DNA of 64,000 bases from Rhizopus arrhizus. Lineage: Eukaryota > Mucoromycota > Mucoromycetes > Mucorales > Rhizopodaceae. Shown piece after piece: positions 41,863 through 54,353 of this stretch. The stretch is taken from contig JAKZZE010000037.1 of assembly GCA_024220505.1 (NCBI GenBank), positions 62,001 to 126,000 on the forward strand, given 5' to 3'. Each line of letters opens with the position of its first letter. The first letter of the stretch is position 1. Made by a program: the position numbers and the translations under genes. Under the pieces are notes generated by a model, which was not told the origin of the DNA, ran no database searches, and was given only the letters and a program-made list of their open reading frames with translations.

Positions 41863-42600
41863 ACAGTTGCCGTCAAACTGGTCGCATGCTTTCATATTTT
41901 GCCTATACACGTTGCGGTCTACTTCATTTCTTATTGATTTATCCAAGAATAGAAAGGAACAAGAGAGGACGAGACTCGATTAAGAGATTGCTTTATTTAA
42001 TAAGAAAATGATACTCTATTTATACTTTTTATACACGGATAATATTTCATGTCATGGATTAATAATTAATGAGTATGATATAACTGATGACAAATAGATA
42101 ATGGTTACGTGTTCTTCCATTGTTATCTTTGTCATCATAAGCATTTATCCATAGAATACTCGTATATGATTGACTGTGATTGACTGTGATTTAGTTCCTG
42201 GATTTAATATAATTTAACCGTGCAATTACGCAGCATCTTATTCTTAATGAAGATTTATCCGAATTAACCTGTAGCCTATCTATTGGATATATTTTACATG
42301 TAGCTTATTAATACTGTTTTCATATCGAGTTATGAATGATGGATACATCACTTATTTTATAGCAACATAGTATACACCATTCGAAAGAGCAAACTCTGAG
42401 TAACTCTATGGTAGCACAAGCATTGCAGTAGAGCTAATGTATCGGTAATAACTGATCCTCAAATTTCGACGGTACATGCGACCAGTTTTGACGGCGTTTA
42501 TAAGTAAACGTTTTGACACACTTTATTTAAAAAAATAAATACTTAGCCCAACGACCTTTTGCTTTAATAACTGAAGCACACCTTTTCGGCATACTTGTTG
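41863..42600 (-). pseudogene. Tc1-like remnant with transposase C-terminus, plus LTR sequence
   Basis: The left side has CAGTTGCCGTCAAACTGG and an inverted match near 42476 (GCGACCAGTTTTGACGGC). Minus-strand 42597-42537 encodes SMPKRCASVIKAKGRWAKY, the usual last residues of a Tc1 transposase. In between lies LTR-like sequence (about 41930-42368) with TTTATTTAATAAG. Heavily decayed. Confidence 0.45.
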
Positions 42601-43850
42601 TAAAACAGCAACTGATTGTAGTTGACATTGATAAACATAAATCTTAATACAAGATCATAATTAAATAAAATAAAATATAAGTTTATTTAAATAAGATCAT
42701 ACAATCTATTCCAATTAAGCATATTCTTTTAGAATATGTTTTGTATTAATGAGAGTTCTTTGATAAGAAGAAGTATCAACTAAAATAACAAGATCCAATC
42801 CAATATCAGGAATATTGCTAATCTTTCACATAATTGAAATAACGCGTAAAATAACGTTATTCAAATCAGTGAGGAATTCCCAGAATAAAAGATAATATAT
42901 GACAGACATACAAAAGAACAAATGAAAAGTTTTCATAATCCTAATTATAGATGACACTTGCTAAAGCACCTGAATATTAGAAGAACGCTTACAATAGAAG
43001 ATATCAAGCCACTCACTCAATAAGATATAAATACCTGTCTTCAATTAGAATAATTTTTACCTTAACTTAAAACTGAAATAAAGATCAGTCTCAAAAAGTA
43101 CACAAACTGTTTCTTTATTTTTGTTTCCACCTGTTAAGGATACATAAGATTATAGTCACTTTATTTTAGTAAAAGGAATCAGATATGATCCTGAATAATA
43201 TGTTGACATAACTTGGAATCATTTATAACATTATTCCCAACACAGATCAATAAAATACTTTGATTAGATTTTTATATTAAGCTTTATTCATATTAACTTC
43301 ATATAGTCAAATAAGATGACATGGTTGTAATATAGTTTATTGATAATATGAGCATGTTGAATATGGAATGACGATTACTTACCGGATCATCATTAGTCAT
43401 GAAAACATTTATCCTGACTGAGATATTATTGTTAGCAATGATATCCAATCACGGAACTAAAAGTCTTTATATTCATCCGTACTGTCTCCTTAAATAGTTA
43501 TATCTGAAACCATCCCAATAGCATAATTGACAATACAAGCTAGGAACAGGCTAAACTAATAATTAGAAATAGTAATCATCTATTCTGTCAAATTGATTAT
43601 AAATCTGTCCTAATTCTTTATCCGTATCATGTCTATAAATACTCTCACTTTTTACATGTAGAATCTGAATCATAGTTATCTTAACTTAATAAAGAGATAC
43701 TAAGTTCTAACAGTATTTCTTTATCTTTGTTGCTATATTATATTTTACCTAAAACCCCCCTTTTCCAAACATCCAGTCGAATACAATCTGCTCAAGGTTC
43801 TACAATTTTTATGACATAACCAAGACTTTTCTAGCAATTACCTTTACACT
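42601..43850. repeat. Decayed LTR-like AT-rich sequence
   Basis: Two stretches resemble LTR ends of the families to the left: ATAAAGATCAGTCTCAAAAAGTACA near 43075 recalls the LTR2 end, and AATAAAGAGATACTAAGTTC near 43690 is similar. No coding remnant is visible. Borders are not resolved. Confidence 0.35.
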
Positions 43851-43853
43851 TTA

Positions 43854-44773
43854 CATTCATCTATTGCTTCAGTTTTCTCAATTTTGTATTCTGACAAACA
43901 ACAAATTGCGGAACAAATGGTGATCAAGGAATTTTTTGCAGCAAAACGTAAATCTGAGGTCAAGATTCCAACTGAACAACAATTGGTAACTTGGGATATC
44001 AACATTTTAGTCGAGTATGTCAAGACGCAGTTATCACCCCCAGAAACGTTATCATTAGAACAGCTACAACTAAAAACGATTTTATTATTATGTATGGCTA
44101 CAATGTGGAGACCAAGGTCCGACATCGTCAGACTACAACATCGAGACATTATTTTGAAAGAGGATGAAAATGGAATGACCATGCGAGTTCATGCAAGAAC
44201 CTGAAGGAAAGTCAAATCAAATCAATTATTCTGGGACAAAACAAAGAGGAAGAATTATGCCCTGTACGAACAACCTCCAAATTTCTTTCCAAGACTGCCG
44301 AACTACGAAAAGACTTACCAGATGATCACACTCTTTTCCTGACGTATATTGATTCTCCTAAGGTATCGGCTTCCGTAAGACCAACAACAGTAGCAAACTG
44401 GATAAAGACAGCAATGGAAGCCGCTGGGGTTGACACAAATGCATTTCAAGCACACTCAATACGCGCTTCCTCAAGTACGAAAGCTGTAGAATTGGGTCAC
44501 AAAATTCAAGATATCAAGAAACACGCTAATTGGAACCTGAACTCAAATACATTTGAAAAATACTATTATAAACCATCTTCACAGATATCTTCTAGTACAG
44601 CAATCAGCAATTCAATTTTTTCTACGGAGAAGCGTATCACATTGGAAGTCGGAGTGGAGTCAACTGGGATTAGTTTAGGAACGACAACAAATACGAATGT
44701 TGACGAAACGAAGACTGAAAATGTGATACATACCCCCTCCCCACTTGGTACAAAAGATTCTTTCGCTGAATAA
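43854..44773 (+). pseudogene. Tyrosine recombinase (DIRS/Crypton-like), frameshifted
   Basis: The first frame (to TGA at 44202-44204) has a DIRS-type N-terminal domain and the box I Arg in MWRPRSDIVRL. The second frame takes over near 44190 (KNLKESQIKSIILG) and holds HSIRASSSTKAVELG (HxxR), HANW and the nucleophile region FEKYYYKP, ending at TAA 44771-44773. These R-H-R-H/W-Y landmarks define the superfamily, which cuts and rejoins DNA through a covalent Tyr link. No reverse transcriptase is next to it, so DIRS, Ngaro and Crypton cannot be told apart. One indel breaks it. Confidence 0.68.
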
Positions 44774-44978
44774 TGTTTAGTTAGTTAGTTATCATATATA
44801 TTATCCATATGCTTATCCCTCCCTCGAAAAAAAAAAAATTGAATTTATATTAGCTAGCTTGAAAGATATGAGGGAAAAAGGGAAAAATTTTATTATTATA
44901 ATTATTATAAGAAAAATAAAGCGTGGCTCAGAGAGCATGTATCACATTTTCAGTCTTCGTTTCGTCAACATTAGTATT
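44690..44978. repeat. 42-bp inverted repeat at the recombinase gene end
   Basis: 44690-44731 and 44937-44978 are reverse complements with one mismatch; the left arm lies in the coding end of the recombinase. The spacer of 205 bp includes an A12 run and AT-rich DNA. Tyrosine-recombinase retroelements carry inverted or split repeats, so this may be an element end. Confidence 0.8.
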
Positions 44979-45492
44979 TTTTTTTTCTAATATTGTGATT
45001 TTGTTTCTAATAAAATTTGTCCAAAAAAGCATATACACATTTATATATTGTATTGCAAAGTTTGTAAAAATGCGACTTTACTTTCTGAAAATAGTTTAAG
45101 AATATCTTCATTAAGGAAAAAGCCATATCTTAAACCATACCATTGATCTAAAGTTTATCTTTTGTGAATAATGTTTCAATAATATTGATCTACATGACTG
45201 TAAGGCTAATCATGCCAATGATGTTAATTTGGTGATTAATAGACTAGTTTATAAAAGATTATGTCTGCAATGATTTACAGTGAATAAAGTAATTTTGATG
45301 AAGGGAAGATATGCCGATATTATTGAATAAAGATTATTAGTTTTTAATAAAGTGAGCAGGAAAGAATTGTTTAAAATATATGTTATATCATGTGACCGTT
45401 CAGTTGACTGTCATGATTGTCATACACTATTTGATTATTTTTTCGTTCTTTTTTATTGTTCATGGATAAAATAGAAAGAGAAAAAAGAAATA
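44979..45492. other. AT-rich intergenic stretch, nothing recognised
   Basis: No ORF, tRNA-like or repeat structure seen. Contains the presumed promoter of the FNIP homologue; purine-rich tracts (AGAAAGAGAAAAAAG) lie just upstream of its start. Confidence 0.5.
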
Positions 45493-48289
45493 ATGCTTCA
45501 TAGATTATTTAAAAGCAAAAATATAAATGACAGTCAAGACAATTATACGAAACAATTACTTGAACCACAAGTGTATTTCAGAATGAAATAAAAAAAAAAG
45601 GAGAAAAAGAGAGAGTGAGAGAAAAAGAAAGGGTATTAACTTGAAGTATAGTTGGGAACCAGAATCTATACAAAAAGAAGATGTAAGAATTATATTTTGT
45701 CAAGATGGAGGTGAATCGAATAAGACGATACTTTATGATTCAGACAACAACCAGACAAATACAACTACAAATACAACAAATATGGCACATTCATGGAATG
45801 ATAATAGAATAAAATCAAACTTAGTTTCCAATACAACTAGTTCATCATTTCATACAAGACATCCTCATACTTATCTGAAAACAATGCCTTCTTTATCTGA
45901 TCACAGACATGTAATTTATCCATTGAATTCATAGAATGAAAAGACTCAATTGTTTATATAGAATAATAATAATAATAATAGTAATAGTAGTGGTAGTAAT
46001 AGTAGTAGTAGTAATCGAAAATTAGATTTAATTGGTGAAATGATCTTTGGTACTGCACCACTCGCATATAAAGGAATGAATACCAAGATTCACTATTACA
46101 AAAGAGATAAACAACTACAAATTATTATTTCAAAATTATTTACATTAAACAACAACAACAGTCAAAGACGTACTTCATTTTCATCTATCAATAGTGAATT
46201 TTCATCTATTTACTTCGAAGATAATATATCGGAAAGTGATGAAGACGGACACTTGTATTATCCACCTATATTAGGATTACAAATCAAAAGAAATCGTAGA
46301 TTTAGTCAAACTAATATGGAAACATTATTCAGTCCAACCCCATTACCTACAACACCTACTAAATCAACTATTAATAATTGTAGAATGAAATATGCCGTAG
46401 CATTTATTATCAATTTGGATAAGAATGAAACCTTATATGATTTCATATTCTCTCATTTTGCTTTAATTGAAAATAGATTACATCAACTACAATCAATCGC
46501 ATTTAAACAGCTATATCAATATTTCAAACACCCTATTTCAAATTTAACAAGAAAAAGAAATTTTAATCCTTTCTATTTACATTCTGATACCTTTCAACAT
46601 GATTCAATCCTAACAGAAGCTGTTTCTCAATTCAAGAAATCATTTTTTGATCTTTATACAACCCCTAGAATACAAGTAAAAACACCATTAAATACAATCA
46701 TTTATTCATCTTTGCTAGGAACCTCTTTGGTTAAACATGTCTACCTTTCCACATCGTAAATTGACTTATCAAGCAAGTCTGATTAAAGAATTTGTGGACC
46801 TCATACAACAATTTAATAACAAGACGCATCATTATTTTATATCAACTCTTTTGACGGCTGTCTTGATGCATCATCTCTCTTGGGTTTATACCGTCGCTCC
46901 TCCAAATACAAATATTGTAAGTGTACGTGTCCTTGAAGATTTCTTATTCATTTTAAACATAGCATCTTCACCATGGTAATTACGATCCATTATGGGCTCA
47001 ATTAAGGTAAATGGATTCATAAGAAGACAGTTAAAATTGATCCATATAATTCATATAGTGACCTTTATGGTTTTATTGGTACTCCATCAAGGATCGCAAG
47101 GACAATTGTCATTGGATTAAGACCAAGTGTTGTACAAAGGATACTGTATATTCTAACTTATTTTATTCGATGCAATGAAGTTTATGAGAATATTGAAGAA
47201 AGAACAAAGAGCGTGATTGAGGATTCTATCTTTAGTCAAGAGATCAAAGAGGACGACACCACACGTTTTGAAGATAGAATTGTGCGACATTTGACCGGAG
47301 ACGTAGAATCCATCGCAATACCTAACTCTCACGCACATCATCCACGAGACATCTTTTGTTCTTCACTCGAGTCAGCTTCATCCAATAGATACAGTACAAA
47401 TGAAGAGTGGTCTCCAGATCCATTTGCATCTTCATCTTCACCATCCATCTCTTCTATTGACATACCCAATGTATCTTCTTCTGGAAGTTATCCAGTCATG
47501 ATGCCAAAGTAATTTTTAAAGTAGTAGAATGGTTGGTTTCTTATATGGTCGTATAGGTCATCTATTGTACATATGGAACCTGATATCACTCAAGAAGATA
47601 CAGCAGATACCAAAACGGACAGATTGTATGCTAAATCTTATGGAAGATCACTCATGGCTAGTTATTGTGATAATTACAAATCAGACTTCGTTCTCATGGG
47701 TTTACCTGCTTTACCTTCGACTTCTGTTATTGACGCAGATTTACATAGTACGCTTGAACAATTTACTTTGACAGATTCAGTATTAGAGGCTTCCTGTCTT
47801 GTCATAGACACTAATCAATTGTAACCAACGTTCCTATCCCCTCTCTCTCTCTACTAACCCCATTTTTATTTAGTAAATGCCGAGTATTAAATCATAGATT
47901 GTCGAACATGAATAACGGCCATTGGAATGCCATCTCTATGTCCAACTTGGTTCATGATATGTTAATTGAGATTACTGAAATATATGATCGACAAGGGATT
48001 GAATCAGTGGAGAGACTGTTTGATGTAATGGAAGATAGACTTCAATTGATCTATTTGTATAGCACAATGCTACAAGATTATGTACAAGAGGACAATACAA
48101 TGGTAGAAAATATAGATAAATTAGCTACTCAATTAGGGTAATATATTATTCAATCCATGTAGGTTTATTTATCATTTTCTTGTTAGGTTAAATCAAAATG
48201 ATATACCTCTTTTGCTTAATGTTTGTAGTACTTTTGATAGTAGAATATGGGAGTTACAAAAAGCAGCTAATATTGTTATTGCAGAATAA
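45493..48289 (+). CDS. Folliculin-interacting protein (FNIP/Lst4) homologue, nine exons
   Basis: Exons 45493-45570, 45647-45910, 45962-46675, 46719-46916, 46963-47006, 47059-47508, 47557-47820, 47874-48137, 48187-48289; joined 2379 bp, 792 residues, phases all consistent, introns 43-76 bp. Family landmarks in order: [117 protein letters not shown] and a C-terminal DENN-like end with [17 protein letters not shown] and [13 protein letters not shown]/Lst4 pairs with folliculin/Lst7 as a GAP for Rag GTPases in amino-acid signalling to TORC1 at the vacuole. A poly-Asn/Ser run opens exon 3. The exon 1 splice (GTGTAT donor, GAAG acceptor) is the least certain. Confidence 0.87.
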
Positions 48290-49870
48290 ATGTAAAGGAA
48301 TGAAAACGCACACCTTTCTTTTGCTAAAAATTTTAATTGATTCTACAACAAAAATAAGAGCTTTTAAAAGACGAAATCAATTACCTCATTTGAAAATGCA
48401 TGCATCATTTCTTGGATAGTTTCTCATATTAGCAAGCTATCGTCATCTTTTAATGTGAATGTTTGGATGAGTATTTAAAATGTGTTTTAACGAAATCATA
48501 TCTGCACATAGTAAAAGTATTAGTGCCAAAGTATATGCATTGGATCATCCAAGTTCAATCCACATAATGGTAAAGAAACGAAAGTTCAGCTTGTTTAAAC
48601 ATGTTTATTAAAAATAAATTACTGTCTCTTCGTAAATGTCAATTGAATTGAGAATGGAATTTTATTGGTGTGTAATCGAAAACAGTGGTGTCATAATGGA
48701 TGAGGTCCTTGAGAATGTCAGTATCGTTTCTTCTCACTAATACACATAACTAATACATAGCCCTATTGGTTAGCCTTATACATTATGAATATTTTTTTAT
48801 TACTACTGAAGTTGATATTAATGACCAGCAAAAGCAGAAGGCCAAATAACAAAAAGCAAAAAACTCTTCTGTTAGATGTTTTGTATATAAAGAAAGGCAC
48901 AGCACAGTACGTTCCTCTGTTTGCGAAAACCATATCTTATTTGGAATAAAAGTCTTTTCATGAAATTTTAACAAATATATCCATGAATAATACAGCATTC
49001 AACTCAACCACAGTACAATTTTTGCAAGTAAAGATACTCATCAAATTTTATTCAAAGCCCACTTTTTGTAAACTCTTATGCTCTTCTTCATGAACACAAA
49101 GATATTCCTAATCCTATGTTTAAACTGCAATTTTATCATTCTATTTGTCAGTTAATAAACAGTAGATAAGTGACCGACAAGAAAGGCTTATCTCAAGGTT
49201 CGATGCAGACTTAAGATATCTTAAAAAGAAATAATCTCGGCCTAGTATGTAATAGTACGTTGATTTCAGTGATGGCAAGGATCATATAAAAGAATTCAAG
49301 ACTGTAATTCGTGTAGGACTCGCTCTTTGACATGCACCAAGCAAGTTCATAATCAAAATATCCTTATTTCCAAGATAGTTTATGTATTTTGGAACCGGGA
49401 CATCAATATTTCCAACAATATGACAAGTATAAGCATCTCTGTATTCTTTTTTTTAACGAATGAAAATTTTAAGCTCATCAAAGAACAGAAGGATTAAGAG
49501 TAATGCAAGTGTATAAAACAGAGATCCTCTACCAAGGTGATGCCCCACCTTACGAAAATATCTTTCATACATGAATGTGCCTACATTCTCCAATTTCTAT
49601 TCCTTCTTCGCTCCTTTACGCTTCCAGATGATACTCTGCTTTCTGGCCCATTGTGCTATATCCGTCGGTTTAATAACTATTCACAATAGTATGTACTCTC
49701 AAAATCACCTTTATGGAAAGAATGTCCACCCTACCTTGAAACACTAGGCAATCGAACTCCAAAAAAAATTTTGTTACAATCTTGACAAGACAATCTCTAT
49801 CAAAATCGCTCCTCCCGTAACATTACACTCCATTCTCAATGTCGTACGGTTATTTCTTTGGAACCTATCT
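48290..49870. other. AT-rich intergenic stretch, nothing recognised
   Basis: No supported gene or repeat; ORFs here are short and AT-driven. Some sequence near 49560-49680 may be retroelement debris continuing into the next entry. Confidence 0.5.
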
Positions 49871-49879
49871 TATGGCTAC

Positions 49880-50060
49880 CAATGACCAGAATATAATGAA
49901 ATCACCACATGCATTGGCGTCTTAGATGACTGCATGTTGGTACATCCTGACCATGCCCTTTCCATCCTCCACATACACTTACAAAATTCCAACCTATTCG
50001 TTGTCTCAATATGCACTATCAAATACAATTACCTGAAACAATAGTCAATCCTCTGTCCTT
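49880..50060 (+). pseudogene. Possible reverse transcriptase relic
   Basis: One frame reads GVLDDCMLVHPDHALSILHI followed by LQNSNLFVVS, like the (Y)xDD box and following helix of gypsy- or DIRS-type reverse transcriptases. Too short and decayed to assign. Confidence 0.35.
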
Positions 50061-50523
50061 CCTTCTGAACAAATTACCTCACCGAACACCACATCCCTTT
50101 CAAGCAGTTCTTCCTTGGTTTTTTAGATGGCTCACTATCTGTACCATCCATCATGAGCTCGACTACCTATGCCATGACAAAGATCCACCTTCACCACCAC
50201 CCTATACTGGGCAAAGGCTCCTCAATTGGCTTCCCAATTCCTCTTGCTAGCGACTCTTACACTTGTCAACATTTTTTTCTTCAAACATTTTTGCCTTTGA
50301 TCTCATAAGGAGTTTTTAGCTTCCACTCGTTTTCTTTTGATCTGACCCTGGTGAAAACGGTGAAAACTAAATCATTACGCGCCCATTTGGGTTTCAGTTT
50401 TATTTGTAAATAAAATAAATGTTTAAACATATGAAGCTGTGAAAAAAACTTCTTTCCGCCTTCCATCGCCTTCTATAGATTTTTGCCGCATTTAAAAAAG
50501 TATTCACAACACCAGACCTGAAC

Positions 50524-51272
50524 ATGCCTACTGTAAAACAGTTACAAGCAGAACTCGCTGCAGCCAAACCGGAAATCAATCAACTATAACATCAAAACAA
50601 TCCCCTTCTTGAGCGGTTATCTCAAACTTCCAACACCGCTGTACCCACGCATGATTCTACTGCCGTCGTTTTCTGTCCACCTGATTTTCCTTCGCCATGA
50701 CAAGTTAAAACGTCTACTAAACGTCCTCCACCTCCAGAACTTGGACCTCCTCTCCTCCAAAAACCTTTCAAACCCAAGCACACTTCACCACATCCCAGCC
50801 AAACTGCTGCCGCTGGCACTTCCAGTCCCCCTTCCACTAATCAAGGGTTTAAATACCTCTATCTCCCTATACAACGCTGTCTTCCTATTAGACAACTACG
50901 CTCCTTCTTCGACCGTTGTATATAAACAGCGGTCGGGGTCATCGACATTCATTACCCCGACCGCCATCTCGTTGCCTTCCTCATTCATAACAAATATGAA
51001 GCTGTAATCTGTTCCCCGTTGAAAAAATTTGAGATCCCTTTACGTGACAATTACGTTCCTCTGGATTCAAACAACCTTCGAAACTCTTAATATGACGACT
51101 TTGATTAAGGTGAGAAGGAGTGTATTGCATGCAGCCTCTTTGTTCAACATGTCATTCACGCTATCTATCACCTCCAATGTCCAGTCTAGCGCGCTGTTGC
51201 CCGCCTTTTCGTTGACAAAGACATCCTAACTACTGTTATACTCAATGAGCTATTCCCAGCTAAAAAGGCTTA
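50524..51272 (+). pseudogene. Decayed ORF1 of a second LINE family
   Basis: A frame starting MPTVKQLQAELAAAK with several stops keeps the plan of the array LINE ORF1: heptad-like start, Pro-rich linker, then GFKYLYL (GFEYMYL in copy C), VIDIHYPD (VLDICFPG) and LVAFLIHNKYEAVI (VIGLLVHVLYKEEVI). A distant relative, long inactive. The matching ORF2 is not recognisable downstream. Confidence 0.55.
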
Positions 51273-51886
51273 GTTCAGCATATCGATTCAAAAAACAATG
51301 AGAAGAAGAGAGTATAGTTCTCCCAAATAAAAAAGAGGACCTAATAAGGGTGTCATAGCCAACATAAAGCAGTAACATACTCAATTTATTGTTACCATTG
51401 TAGATAATTATGCATTCTAACAACAGCCTAATCTCTCTAAAGAATGTTGGAGATTGATCATCTCATACTAGCAAGATTGCTTTTTAATAGACTTTCAAAA
51501 TATATATATTGATATGAAGTTGATTCAATGTTAAATGTATATTTTTTGTTTCTGACCCGATATTTCAATAGCCCTTCTACTCCTGAATAGTATATTTTGG
51601 CGGATAAGCATTATAACTGAACGCCCTGAAGTGTTCATTAGAAAATGATTTGCCTGAGATGAGACCCTTTGGATCCCATTTGGAAGCCAAGAAGTCAAGT
51701 CCAATGAATTTGCTCTAGCTGAGCGTAGTCCAGTTCATTTCAAAGCTTTGGAGTTGGAAGGCTACGCTGCTTTTCTTAGGAGCCGCTCTGAGCATACTTT
51801 TATTGTTCAGTCTCATTATGTGAACACACCAAGCAATCATACTACTACCCATTCCAATTTACCGAAAGATTCGGTTATCGTCTTAT

Positions 51887-52372
51887 TTTAGGAATCAGCT
51901 TGCTGACCGTTCCTTGATTACCAAATCAAGATTAAAATTTAGTAATGATGCTTTCTTTGTGATAGAAAACTGGTCTGTTCCAAACCCCAGGTTTCATGAG
52001 CCTATTCGTGACGTGGATTTTCGAAAATTCTTTCAGAAGAATGGCTTCCGTGTTCTCCTGATTTATGAGTTACGAACAAGTAAATGCTGTCCGCGTTGTG
52101 AAGGAATGACCCTAGAAACCTTTTGAATGGCACCAAATCCTTGTCCTTATAGAAGACAGTTCCTCTCTTCAGCTATTAGACACAGCTTATTAAGATGTAC
52201 AAATGAAAACTGCCGAGTGTCTGTGGTTAATAATAGTGGGGATGCTGACAATTGAGAACAATTTCGTCTCTGGAATTGTGACTTAGCTGCCTGCCACGAC
52301 ATGTTGTATATTGTTCGCTCGCTTCGTGAGAATGGTCAGATTCTCGAAAGACTCAGACATGACGTTCCTTAA
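51887..52372 (+). pseudogene. Fanzor/TnpB-like RNA-guided nuclease remnant
   Basis: One frame, broken by stops at 52124-52126 and near 52252, reads KFSNDAFFVIENWSVPNPRF, then QKNGFRVLLIYELRTSKCCP (with CPRC completing the first zinc pair), LLRCTNENCR (second Cys pair) and RLWNCDLAACHDMLYIVRSL, ending near ERLRHDV. The Cys4 ribbon between RuvC parts and the RLWN.DLAA box carrying the last RuvC Asp are hallmarks of Fanzor, the eukaryotic TnpB relatives that cut DNA with a guide RNA. The RuvC-I part is not recognisable upstream. No inverted ends or guide RNA were found. Dead copy. Confidence 0.65.
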
Positions 52373-53457
52373 CGACCAAAAAGACCAGGAAGACCTAGAG
52401 AGCATGCTGATGAACTACAAGACCGACATCCAGTCCGCCACCCTATAAACCAATAATTTCTACTGAACAGTGGTAAGTATTCAATGTCTAGATACATTGA
52501 GAGTAAATGATGAACATCATAATAGCTTTTGAGTTCGTACTCATTTTTTCTTTTTTTATTATTTTCAACTCTATACATACATGATCATTCTCACTTTCAT
52601 GCAAGTGCATTAAACAACTCAACTAAAGACGTATCTAACTTTCTTCTATGTTATATTATATTCATTTGAATGCTTTCTTTGCTTCCATATGGATCTCTTT
52701 TCCCGTTAGTTTTTGTTCTGAATTCTTTCTAATTTTGTTGCGTTTCTTCAACAATTTTTTTGACCTCTTTACAATTATTTCACTCAGTCTACCAATAATT
52801 AATAAGAATAATGTACTTTACTATGGATTATTAAATCTCAATAGACACTTTTTAAATCAAGATAGTAACTGACAAATAAGTGAATGTGTCTGCATTGTAT
52901 TCTATAAGCCTTATCCCAGGGCACTTATTAATAACTGCCCTTCTCAATGGTCTTTTTAGGGTTTTCTATTATATCTTTTAAGCCCTTCTTTTTATTTTTC
53001 TTTTTTTTTATTTTTATTTTCTTCTAATTTTTAAAAAATGATAGAGACTGTAAAAAGGATGTCTTTTTTTTTATTTGCTGTCCTTTGTGTTTATGATTAT
53101 GTTTCGTTTTATTGTAAAATTTCGTTGTTTACCTAATTATGTACAATACTTATTGTTCACTGTTACTCCCCAGATACAAAGCCTGAACAAAGCAATATTA
53201 TTATTGCAAATACAAAAAGGGAAAGAAAAGTATAGCTCAGGGATTGTCGGAGTGATTATATGATAAACAGTATGCATCTAATATTGATATTAAAAAAATC
53301 AAGTAAAAATCAAGTGACAGTTTTTATAAAGTAATGAAAAAAAATAAAAAATAAAAAAAGAGAGCAAGAGAGTTTCATTTTTTATATTTTTTTTTTAATT
53401 TTTTTTTTAATTTTTTTTTTTTTTCTCTCTCTTTTGTGGAAAAAAAACCTTTCTTCC
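52373..53457. other. AT-rich intergenic stretch with poly(T) tracts
   Basis: No gene supported. T- and A-rich runs (for example 53378-53424) precede the phosphatase gene start and may serve its promoter. Confidence 0.5.
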
Positions 53458-54353
53458 ATGTCAACTACCTTTGCTATTACAACAGTAAATAATACAAACA
53501 ACATAAGTAAAAAGAAAAGGACAAGATTATTTCTCAGTCATTTATATCATTACGTTGCAATAACACTTCAATTCATTTATTCATTATTACCCACTAAAAA
53601 AACAAAAAAGATACCCACCCCCAACAGTGTAGCTTTACAATATTATAAAGGAAAGACACTTGTACTAGATTTAGATGAAACGCTGGTTCACTCTGTTAGA
53701 CTTGGTTCTGAAACTATATCATCCGTCAGCCCATCCATTATTCACAAAACAATAGAAGTACAATGTGATAAACAAAGCCTGTTATATGAGGTCTATAAAC
53801 GTCCTCATGTTGATTTCTTTTTAAAGACAGTAAGAAGAGAAAGAATTTTATAAACATTATACTTATATATGTAACTTGTAGATAAGTCAGTGGTATAAAA
53901 TTGTAATTTATACCGCATCCATGGCAGAATATGCTGATCCTGTGATCGATTGGCTTGATCAAGACAATATAATTTCACAACGATTTTTTCGTCAAGTAAA
54001 ATAACATAAATTTAAGCACATGGGATTGAAACATTGATCTATTGTATGTAGTCCTGTGTTGCTAGGAACGGCAATTTCCTAAAAGACATTACGCTGGCCG
54101 AAAATGATCTCAACAAAGTATGTTTAATTGACAATAGTACAGTTGCTTTTGATTTGTTCAAAGGTAAAAAAAAAAAAAAAAATGAAATTAAAATATTACC
54201 CCACTTATTTAATTATTTTCAGAAAACGGAATTGCTTTACCCACTTGGATATCAAACCCCAACGATGAAAGTTTATTAGATCTTTTACCTTTTTTAGATG
54301 CTTTACGATTTGCAGCTGATGTTAGAAGTATTTTAAGACTACAGCACAAGTAA
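53458..54353 (+). CDS. CTDNEP1/Nem1-type nuclear envelope phosphatase, four exons
   Basis: Exons 53458-53829, 53882-53995, 54052-54163, 54223-54353; 729 bp, 242 residues, the length of animal CTDNEP1. A hydrophobic N-terminal segment (about residues 24-42) would anchor it in the nuclear envelope/ER. The FCP/HAD phosphatase core starts [12 protein letters not shown], whose two Asp residues form the phospho-acceptor site; later blocks are [36 protein letters not shown] and [10 protein letters not shown]. The family dephosphorylates lipin (Pah1) with a Spo7/NEP1R1 partner and so controls membrane versus storage lipid synthesis. All splice phases agree. Fungal Nem1 proteins often have longer N-termini, so this is a short form. 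Confidence 0.9.

Noticed and set aside
46040..46759. Frameshift or pseudogene in the FNIP gene near 46.7 kb
   Set aside because: A 43-bp intron (46676-46718, GTAAAA...GCTAG) joins the frames and restores the family motif EPLWLNM.
47899..48419. Separate small genes after the FNIP coding region
   Set aside because: Exons 8 and 9 match the FNIP C-terminus in phase with the preceding exons; the other frames there are shadows.
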